From Desulforegula conservatrix Mb1Pa (lineage in GTDB: Bacteria > Desulfobacterota > Desulfobacteria > Desulfobacterales > Desulforegulaceae), in contig NZ_AUEY01000014.1 of assembly GCF_000426225.1 (NCBI RefSeq), positions 1 through 64,000 on the forward strand: a stretch of 64,000 bases of DNA. Reading direction: 5' to 3'. Each line of letters opens with the position of its first letter. Position 1 is the stretch's first letter. The notes beneath the pieces were generated by a model. The model had not been told where the DNA came from, did not search any database, and saw nothing but the letters and a program-made list of their open reading frames with translations. A program made the position numbers and the translations under genes. Of this stretch, positions 57,399 to 64,000 are shown piece by piece.

Positions 57399-59612
57399 AT
57401 GAAACTGTCTGTTAATAGCCTTTTTCAAGACTTTATAATGCGTCTTAAGAAGGAAGATAGTAAAATAAAAATCTGTGTAACAATAGCTTCTGTAAGCATC
57501 CCTTCTACTATAGAGGCCGCACATTACCTTGATTACTTCATAACGGTTTTATTTGTTTCAATTATATGCACTCTTATTCTTTTTTTGAAAAAGATAGATA
57601 AAAATGAAAATAAAGCCCAGAACATTTCACGAAAAAGCCAATTGTTTGAGGAAACTGAAAATAATAAAGAAAAAGACCCATTTAAAGGTGTTGAAATAGG
57701 GTCGATAGTTCAATATTTTCTAAATCTTTATAGAACACAGCTCAATGTATCGTCTTCTGTCCCTTCACGGTATTTCAGATCGGCTCAGGACTCGAAGAGC
57801 GGATTCCATGTCTATGAATTGAGGGTTTTTAAAAATACTGACGAGTGGTATACGAGAAGGGTTACAGTCGGTCCTATCGGTGTTGAAAGCGGAAGCAGAA
57901 GTAACTGCTTTTTTGCTACTTATGATCAAAATATTGTTATTAAGATTCCTCCGAGTCCCATTACTGATTTTCGTAAATATTGTTCGAGAATTGAGCTGGA
58001 CAGAAAAACAGCGTCCATGCTTGAGCCAATTAAAAGTATCACCCCATCAATTAGCTGGGTCATGAACAAGGCTATGCCTCAGTCTGAAAATGAATTTCTT
58101 AATGCCGAACAGATAGAAAACAGATATTTTCATATATTAAAAACAAAAACCAGTATTCATGATTTTCTTAAGATAGAAAAAGGTTTTGTTTATTTCATGG
58201 AGCTTTCTGAAAATTACTTTTTGGATCAAGCTTTGAGAATGATACATGACACAGACTCTTTGGTTAAGGAAGAGATTAAAGGGTACGCCCACCTCGTTCT
58301 GGAACCTCCGGCTTTTCAGGGACGTTACGGTGCTGATATGCCTGATCTTCCATACCAGCTTTCCAATATTTTCAAGGAATGCGAATACAGAATTTTATTT
58401 TATGCAAAAGAAAAAGGCGTTCAGGAATCATTGCCCCCACATATTATTAAAGGCATTTTCTATGGCAAGCTGTCAGGCAAGGATTTAAACAAGGACGAAT
58501 ATGGATTGGGTGACGATACATTCAATTATATAGATAAGCTGATTTCCGCCTTTTTTGAAGAATCCAAATCCATACTTGAAGATTATCATAAAATTCTTCA
58601 GGATTTTGTTACTCGCATAAGAAAAAAAAATCTTGCCCCGGTTTTTTCATCAGTAATAACTAATTCAGTAAACCTGCTTATCAGACTGAGGGAAAGAAAA
58701 ATTGCTCTTAGGGATCTTAAGCCCGATAACCTTTTCCTTGATGGTAAAAAAGATGAGTTTCCTCAGTTTTTAAAAAATTTTGAGCGCTTTGATATCGGAC
58801 TTATTGATCTTGAAACAGCCATAGACTACAGCAATGATCCGATTCCCCAGCCAATGCTTGCTGGTACACCCAATTATGCGACTCCGTCACATCTTTTTCT
58901 TAATGAAAAGAATACGGACTTATTCGGAGACCTTGGAACCGTTTTTTTTATGCAGGACTGGCATGCAATCACAGCAATGATCTATAGAATTGTTACTTTT
59001 GATCATCTTTTTTCTGATACATCTCGGCATATTTTTGAAATACAGGGAACATTGGCCAGAAAAAAAGATGATTTGGTTAATGATGATTACGTTAAGTCCA
59101 ATAGCTTATATTGGAAGTCTGCTTTAAAAGAGTTTGGTTCTAAAATGTTAAATAATAATGAGTATTTTTCATTAATCAGAGTCAGATTGACTGATATTTC
59201 TAGAAAAGAATTTATTGAGCATTGCCTTGATGCCATTGAAGAATCTTCAAAATATATATCCGATTTGGTGATTAATCAGCCATTTTTTAGTGACAAATCA
59301 AAGCGCAGTTCAATAATAAACTCCAGTTCCCATGAATTGGAACAAGGGGTGCTTAATAATAGTTTTCAGTTCTTGAAAGAAGAAATTAAATGGGAGTTTT
59401 TTAATAATGCTTCCGAATTTATCCGTTTCATTATTGTAGTTAAAAAAAGGGCCGAATGGTACGTAAAGATGAAAGATTCTATCCGCTCTTTTGATAAACC
59501 TGAAATTTCTGTTTTTAATCTTTTAGTGTTGATGTTTGGAGAAACGATCAGGTTTTTTGACAATGATCTATGGAAAAGGTTCTACCTGAGCAGGAAATTT
59601 TTCAAGTCCTGA
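57399..59612 (+). CDS. Divergent Ser/Thr protein kinase with membrane anchor and large insert
   Basis: Predicted kinase of 737 aa (ATG 57399 with GAGGGAT upstream; a TTG at 57381 would add six residues). Two hydrophobic segments lie at about 24-42 and 45-63. The N-lobe has SNCFFATYDQNIVIKI with Lys182 as the VAIK lysine. About 230 residues later the catalytic loop is LRDLKPDN (437-444, Leu replaces His of HRD). The DFG position reads GLIDLETA: Asp470 is kept but Phe-Gly are Leu-Glu. The activation segment has GTPNYATPS (489-497) and the F-helix Asp520-Trp. The insert (about 195-425) has no match that I know. A PP2C and an FHA gene follow. Confidence 0.85.
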   Translation: MKLSVNSLFQDFIMRLKKEDSKIKICVTIASVSIPSTIEAAHYLDYFITVLFVSIICTLILFLKKIDKNENKAQNISRKSQLFEETENNKEKDPFKGVEIGSIVQYFLNLYRTQLNVSSSVPSRYFRSAQDSKSGFHVYELRVFKNTDEWYTRRVTVGPIGVESGSRSNCFFATYDQNIVIKIPPSPITDFRKYCSRIELDRKTASMLEPIKSITPSISWVMNKAMPQSENEFLNAEQIENRYFHILKTKTSIHDFLKIEKGFVYFMELSENYFLDQALRMIHDTDSLVKEEIKGYAHLVLEPPAFQGRYGADMPDLPYQLSNIFKECEYRILFYAKEKGVQESLPPHIIKGIFYGKLSGKDLNKDEYGLGDDTFNYIDKLISAFFEESKSILEDYHKILQDFVTRIRKKNLAPVFSSVITNSVNLLIRLRERKIALRDLKPDNLFLDGKKDEFPQFLKNFERFDIGLIDLETAIDYSNDPIPQPMLAGTPNYATPSHLFLNEKNTDLFGDLGTVFFMQDWHAITAMIYRIVTFDHLFSDTSRHIFEIQGTLARKKDDLVNDDYVKSNSLYWKSALKEFGSKMLNNNEYFSLIRVRLTDISRKEFIEHCLDAIEESSKYISDLVINQPFFSDKSKRSSIINSSSHELEQGVLNNSFQFLKEEIKWEFFNNASEFIRFIIVVKKRAEWYVKMKDSIRSFDKPEISVFNLLVLMFGETIRFFDNDLWKRFYLSRKFFKS

Positions 59613-59648
59613 AAAAGGTCACTATGTCCATTTACCAAGGATAATTAC

Positions 59649-60446
59649 ATGGTATTAGTTGAAGCAGTAGCGAAAACCGACGTTGGTAAAAAAAGAAAAC
59701 TGAATGAAGACAGTTTTCTGGTGGATAAGTCAATAAATCTATATGCAGTAGCTGATGGAATGGGCGGTCACAAAGCAGGGGAAGTTGCAAGCCGTATTGT
59801 AGTTGATACTATCAAAGAAAAAATGAGAGCATATATTAATGGGGTCATGACTCCCAATTATTATGATGAAACGCTTGTATCAAAAGAGTCTGCATTACTG
59901 CTGTCATGCTTTGAAGAGGCCAATAGCGCTGTCTACTCCGAGTCTCAAAATTCTTCGGACTGTAAAGGTATGGGCTCTACTTTATCCGCTGTTTTTTTTA
60001 CGGAGAATTCCTTTGTTTCTGCAAATGTTGGCGACAGTCCGGTCCTTTGGATACATAAGGGCGAAATATGCAGGGTTTATGTGCCGCATACATATTTGAG
60101 TGAAAAAGCTAAGCAGCAGAGCATAGGGAATCCCAACGCCATTTTCGATAATTCATTAAAGAGTCATATTCTAACAAGAAGCGTTGGCGTTAAAGCTGAT
60201 GTTGAACCATCATTCTTTGAGGTGCCGTGCTATAAAAATGACTATATAGTTATTGCCTCAGATGGATTGACTGACAAAATTCAGGTTAGTGAGATACGGG
60301 ATATTGTAATGTCAAAACGTTCTGAAAAAGCCTGTGATATTCTGATTGATATGGCCAATGAAAGGGGCGGCGAGGACAATATCACTGTGCTCATAATCAA
60401 GGTAAAAAAAGTGAAAAGGAAATGGGGTTTTTGGGGCCTTTTCTGA
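59649..60446 (+). CDS. PP2C-type Ser/Thr protein phosphatase
   Basis: Soluble metal-dependent phosphatase of 265 aa. Canonical motifs: RKLNEDSFLV (Glu-Asp), AVADGMGGHKAGEVAS, GSTLSAVFF, VGDSPVLWI, IASDGLTDKI and GGEDNITVLIIKV; the metal-binding Asp residues are all present. It would reverse the upstream kinase's phosphorylation, as with Stp/PppA. It starts 36 nt after the kinase, and the FHA gene follows after 60 nt. Confidence 0.93.
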   Translation: MVLVEAVAKTDVGKKRKLNEDSFLVDKSINLYAVADGMGGHKAGEVASRIVVDTIKEKMRAYINGVMTPNYYDETLVSKESALLLSCFEEANSAVYSESQNSSDCKGMGSTLSAVFFTENSFVSANVGDSPVLWIHKGEICRVYVPHTYLSEKAKQQSIGNPNAIFDNSLKSHILTRSVGVKADVEPSFFEVPCYKNDYIVIASDGLTDKIQVSEIRDIVMSKRSEKACDILIDMANERGGEDNITVLIIKVKKVKRKWGFWGLF

Positions 60447-60506
60447 TTCTGTTCATGATTCGGTAAGCTTTGTTATTAATTTTTATTTCAATGGAGTGGG
60501 TAAATT

Positions 60507-61247
60507 ATGCCTGTATTGATATTAAAGTATAAAGATAATGTTCTTAAAGAATATGAACTTGAGAAAAATAAGCCCCTTAATATCGGGAGAAGAGAGAATA
60601 ATGATGTTGTTATTGCGAGCCTTGTGGTTTCGGGTGATCACGCAAAGGTTGACTGCACCAGCTCAGGGTTTCTTCTGACAGATCTCAAAAGCAAAAATGG
60701 TACGTATGTCAATGGCAGGAGAGTTGATACCTGTTATCTGAAAAATGGTGATCAGGTTAGTATTGGAAAGCATACTCTTTTTTTTCAGTATAAACCGGGT
60801 GAAATTTCTCCTGGAGAAATTGATTCAGGAATGGATCAGACAATACTCATGGATGAAACGCCCATTGAGGTTAAATCGGTTTCGACAGCATCACGATCTT
60901 TTGACATTGATGAATTCTTGAATGCATCCAAGGGGATGACTCCTGGAGGAATAGATGACGTTGCAATGCTTTTCTTCATAGAAGGGGGTAATGGCAATAT
61001 AGAGCTTAATAAAAAAATTACGAAAATTGGGAAGGACCCTGAGTGTGATATTATAGTTAAGGGTGTTATGATGGGGAAGGTTGCAGCCAGTATCAACAGA
61101 ACTCCTGAGGGATATCTTCTCAGTTACGTGGGCGGGCTTGTAAAGCCAAGGGTTAATGGAGAGGCTGTAAGCACTTCGGTCAAGCTCGAAGAGTATGACA
61201 ATATACGAATTGGTTCCGTTGAAATGCAGTTTTATTATAAAATATAG
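60507..61247 (+). CDS. Protein with two FHA domains
   Basis: Phosphothreonine-binding adaptor of 246 aa. FHA-1 (about residues 18-95) is complete: NIGRRENNDVVI, SGDHAKV, LTDLKSKNGTYVNGRRV, with Arg, Ser, His and Asn at the expected phosphopeptide-binding sites. FHA-2 (about 158-240) keeps the fold (KIGKDPECDIIV; VNGEAV) but has MGKVAASI instead of S-x-x-H, so it probably does not bind phosphothreonine. A linker with DQTILMDETPIEV (about 112-130) contains a Thr that could be the kinase target, as in GarA/Fha regulators. Third gene of the kinase module. Confidence 0.9.
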   Translation: MPVLILKYKDNVLKEYELEKNKPLNIGRRENNDVVIASLVVSGDHAKVDCTSSGFLLTDLKSKNGTYVNGRRVDTCYLKNGDQVSIGKHTLFFQYKPGEISPGEIDSGMDQTILMDETPIEVKSVSTASRSFDIDEFLNASKGMTPGGIDDVAMLFFIEGGNGNIELNKKITKIGKDPECDIIVKGVMMGKVAASINRTPEGYLLSYVGGLVKPRVNGEAVSTSVKLEEYDNIRIGSVEMQFYYKI

Positions 61248-61276
61248 GAACTGCACTCCAGCAGATTATTAACAGG

Positions 61277-63814
61277 TTATTCCTTTATTATTTTTATTTC
61301 TCTCTGAGGGAATGGAATATTTATTTCATTTTCCCTGAATCTTTTTTCGATTTCGAACCGCAGGGTGCTTTCAGCAGCTGAAAAGTCATCAATTGTTGTC
61401 CAGAATTTAATTTTGAAATCAAGTGAAGAGTCTCCGAAATCTATAAATGATACTGACGGAGCCATTGGGAAGTTAAGTATTTCAGGAACAGCATCCGCAG
61501 CTTCTAAAAGCACGGATCTTACCTTTTGTGTGTCAGAGCCATAAGCCACGCCTAATTTAACATCTCTTTTGATATAAGGATCTTTATGGCTCCAGTTGAT
61601 GACTCTGTTGCTAATGAACTCGGAGTTTGGAATAATAAATGAAGCGTTACTGTATGTCTGAACCAGGGTAGACCGGACATTGATTTTTGTTACCATTCCC
61701 AGCACATTGTTGATTTCAACTACATCTCCAACCTGAATAGGTCTTTCAAAAAGAAGTATTAGTCCGCTGATAAAATTATTAAAAATGTTTTGAAGGCCGA
61801 ATCCGAGGCCAATTCCAAGTGCGCCGAATCCTACTGTCAAAGACGTAGTACTCAGTCCAAATGCATGCATGGCAGTCAGGATACCCAATCCCCATATAAG
61901 ATATGAGGATATTGTTGTGATGGAATCCTTTAGGCCGCTTTCTATGCCACTGTTCTTGAGTATGCGCCCCATCATTAATGAGCGCCATATCCTCGTAAAA
62001 GTCTGGGTCAGAAGTATAACAAAAAAAGCCAATACTGTATTTGAAATACTGAATTTTGTACCGCCAATTTCCACCTTCTGGGTGATAAGTCCCCAAGCTC
62101 CTTCAAATACTTTTTCTCTTGCTCCGCAAATATATGCTACGGTTCCAATTCCTATGAGAAAGACGATTGCGGATAATACTCTTATTCCTAACCAGTAAAG
62201 CGGATACACACTGTGTTTTTCTGGCTGGCTTCCTTCTGAGACCCCGTTTTTTACTTCTTTGTCCTTGGCCAGATCATCCCACTCTTTGAGTGCATTAAGG
62301 CAGAAGTAGATTAGGCTGGTAACCGTTGCGGTAATAATCCAGCCCTGATACCAGTGAATTGTGAGGTAGCCATATCCTGCAATTTCAAGAATAAGGCCTG
62401 CGCCTGTAATCGTATATCCGGCCCATTTGACAGCATTAAATGAATTTTCTTTCTTATCACTGTCCGGCTGATTTTCTTTGCTGATATTTTTCCAAATAAC
62501 AGTGAAACAAATGACAGCAGCAATTTCAAGAAATAACCTGGAAATTAAAAGAATGGTTGAACCACTTCCTGAAATCCATTCGATTAAAATATATAAACTA
62601 CTGAAAATATAAAAAAATCTTATAAAAAAAGGTTTTTTTGCAATTATATACTGAGAGAGAGAGCTTTGACTGTTTTTGAGGTAAATATCAAGGGCAGAGC
62701 TGAACAGGTAAAGAGTCAATAAAGATGCTGATATCCTCTGAACCGGATTAAGGAATGCATAAATTCCTGAAAATTCTTTGAAGCGTTCATAAATGAATAA
62801 AGAGGCCGTCAGGGTTCCAAGAACAAAAGCCTGATCAATGAAAAACAGGATACTTCCGATATTCCTAAGCCTGCTTTCCGGTGGAATAATATCCCTGAGC
62901 TTTAAATGTGATTTTATGGTTCTTAGAATAAATAATGAAAACAAAATGGCTAATATATGAAAAATAAGAGAGTAAATATCACTTGAAGCTGATTTGGAAA
63001 ATTTGTGCTGCCAGAAGTCCTTGGTGAAGAAACTGACCGCAGAATTTGTTATCAGCTTGAGGTCTTTCAATACGACCGCAGGTTTTAACTGTGTAACAAT
63101 GTTGTGGTTTCTCTCAAATAAAACTTCCTGCTTTCTGACCCTAAGTTTTTCTTCTACCTTTGCAGCAAGATCGGAATATGGTTCTATAACCGAACTCAAA
63201 AGTTTTATCTGTTTTTCATAAATAACATCCAGTTGATTAAGTGCTTTCAGTTTTTCGTTTCTGATCCTGTTCAGGTCTTCGATCATTTTTAGGATTTGCT
63301 TTATATCTTTTTCTTTACCATACTCTTTTTTGATTGAATCAATCTGTTTCTGGCTTATCTGGATTTTTTCATTGGTTGTTTCAATGTTTTTTGTATTTTC
63401 CAAACTGTTTGCATTGATTTGTTCCTGTTTCTCTTCAAGCTCTGTTTGCGTGAGGCCTAATTCCTCTGAGTTCTTTTCGAGGATATCAATATCAGTGTCC
63501 GGAATGATGAGAAGGTTTTGGGCAGAAGAAATAAGTATCTTGTATACACCTATTTCCTTATCCAATTTTTCCGTTACGTTTTTTTCGTCGACGATTGATT
63601 TAGTAATCTCACCGAGATGTGATTCTTCCTGCTCAATTGCTCCTGTTATGGATGACTGAAGCTCGGCAAGGGGTTGTGAAAGTTCTTGAGCATCAGTTTG
63701 GCTTTTTGATTGGTTTTCGGGGGGGGGTTCTGCAAATGAAGAAATGGAACAGCAGAGAAAGCCTATAATTATTAAAGGAATTATTTTTTTTATTTTTTTG
63801 TTTTTAATCTTCAT
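61277..63814 (-). CDS. Large MscS-family mechanosensitive channel
   Basis: Inner-membrane osmotic-release channel of 845 aa, of the MscK/MscM (long) type. A signal peptide (1-28) is followed by a periplasmic coiled-coil domain (about 40-230). About eleven membrane helices then lead to the MscS core (about 640-845). Signature sequences are GFGALGIGLGFGLQNIFNNFISGLILLFERPIQVGDVVEI in the pore and beta domain, and YSNASFIIPNSEFISNRVINWSH. It converges on the FHA gene with a 29-nt gap and no visible terminator. Start ATG 63814 has no strong ribosome-binding site. Confidence 0.92.
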   Translation of the reverse strand: MKIKNKKIKKIIPLIIIGFLCCSISSFAEPPPENQSKSQTDAQELSQPLAELQSSITGAIEQEESHLGEITKSIVDEKNVTEKLDKEIGVYKILISSAQNLLIIPDTDIDILEKNSEELGLTQTELEEKQEQINANSLENTKNIETTNEKIQISQKQIDSIKKEYGKEKDIKQILKMIEDLNRIRNEKLKALNQLDVIYEKQIKLLSSVIEPYSDLAAKVEEKLRVRKQEVLFERNHNIVTQLKPAVVLKDLKLITNSAVSFFTKDFWQHKFSKSASSDIYSLIFHILAILFSLFILRTIKSHLKLRDIIPPESRLRNIGSILFFIDQAFVLGTLTASLFIYERFKEFSGIYAFLNPVQRISASLLTLYLFSSALDIYLKNSQSSLSQYIIAKKPFFIRFFYIFSSLYILIEWISGSGSTILLISRLFLEIAAVICFTVIWKNISKENQPDSDKKENSFNAVKWAGYTITGAGLILEIAGYGYLTIHWYQGWIITATVTSLIYFCLNALKEWDDLAKDKEVKNGVSEGSQPEKHSVYPLYWLGIRVLSAIVFLIGIGTVAYICGAREKVFEGAWGLITQKVEIGGTKFSISNTVLAFFVILLTQTFTRIWRSLMMGRILKNSGIESGLKDSITTISSYLIWGLGILTAMHAFGLSTTSLTVGFGALGIGLGFGLQNIFNNFISGLILLFERPIQVGDVVEINNVLGMVTKINVRSTLVQTYSNASFIIPNSEFISNRVINWSHKDPYIKRDVKLGVAYGSDTQKVRSVLLEAADAVPEILNFPMAPSVSFIDFGDSSLDFKIKFWTTIDDFSAAESTLRFEIEKRFRENEINIPFPQREIKIIKE

Positions 63815-63842
63815 AGTATGAATATTCTGATTTTATGAATTT

Positions 63843-63997
63843 TGATGGTCTCGCAAAAAGTCAGAAAAGGGCTTCAGCGTCATGCCTGACTTGATTCTGT
63901 ATCCAGATTATAAGATGCTTCTGGATTCCGGCTCCCGGTTTTCACAGGAACAGGCCCCGCCGGAATGACGGAAATCGGACTTTTTGCTATCTTGTCA
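63843..63997 (+). repeat. Family-2 dispersed repeat, copy 6 (155-bp form)
   Basis: Left end TGATGGTCTCGCAAAAAGTC, right end the complement of TGACAAGATAGCAAAAAGTC. It carries the same extra 21 bp (CAGGAACAGGCCCCGCCGG) as copy 5. It lies immediately upstream of the MscS-family gene and at the window edge. Confidence 0.8.
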
Positions 63998-64000
63998 ATT

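Overview
The window looks like chromosome of an anaerobic, diderm Desulfobacterota-type bacterium (former Deltaproteobacteria, probably Desulfobacterales). The inference rests on a single-chain pyruvate:ferredoxin oxidoreductase, a selenocysteine formate dehydrogenase with a NuoG-like N-terminus, a complete outer-membrane secretion apparatus, LpxL-type lipid A chemistry, a TonB-dependent receptor, many two-component and c-di-GMP proteins, and two families of short dispersed repeats. No rRNA, tRNA, prophage or CRISPR array is visible. Species cannot be named from sequence alone.

Layout. 1-269: end of an IS3-type insertion sequence. 561-3177: polysaccharide deacetylase and secreted subtilase. 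3428-8968: HtpX, an NDH-2-like dehydrogenase with a coupled metallo-beta-lactamase-fold protein, a fibronectin-III/beta-barrel chimera, and a 33-residue Lys-rich protein. 9328-15105: EamA transporter, then a membrane diguanylate cyclase overlapping by one base a Sec-containing formate dehydrogenase, where an in-frame TGA (13459) is followed by a SECIS-like hairpin. 15132-18594: two small exported proteins, a repeat-rich gap with a gene remnant, and an LpxL-type acyltransferase. 18829-26237: NifJ, a gamma-carbonic-anhydrase/PurE fusion, a DUF2294 protein and GuaA. 26244-36363: coiled-coil membrane protein, alpha/beta hydrolase, lipoprotein, second EamA transporter, RlmN, TcdA, TatD, a five-domain S1 protein and an HD-GYP response regulator. 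36753-39868: lipoprotein, DUF350 protein and membrane aminopropyltransferase. 40009-51336: a type II secretion operon, gspE-F-G-H-I-J-K-L-M-C-D. 51364-57173: periplasmic binding protein, histidine kinase, NtrC-type regulator and TonB-dependent receptor, tightly packed. 57399-61247: divergent Ser/Thr kinase, PP2C phosphatase and double-FHA protein. 61277-63814: large MscS-family channel.

How the genes work together. NifJ and formate dehydrogenase point to fermentative or sulfate-reducing pyruvate and formate metabolism. The CA-PurE fusion and GuaA belong to purine synthesis. The secretion operon could export enzymes such as the subtilase and the deacetylase. The kinase/phosphatase/FHA trio and the binding protein/kinase/regulator/receptor cassette are two self-contained signalling modules.

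Most notable are the repeats. Family 1 (about 253-286 bp, ends GGCTCTGTT...) has perfect 8-bp target duplications at two sites. One copy sits inside the start of gspJ and, with its duplication, adds exactly 96 codons to the prepilin leader without breaking the frame. Family 2 (134 or 155 bp, ends TGATGGTCTCGCAAAAAGTC) occurs five times in clear form plus one longer derivative. Other strong observations are the CA-PurE fusion with all three zinc histidines, and the kinase with a roughly 230-residue insert and no DFG.
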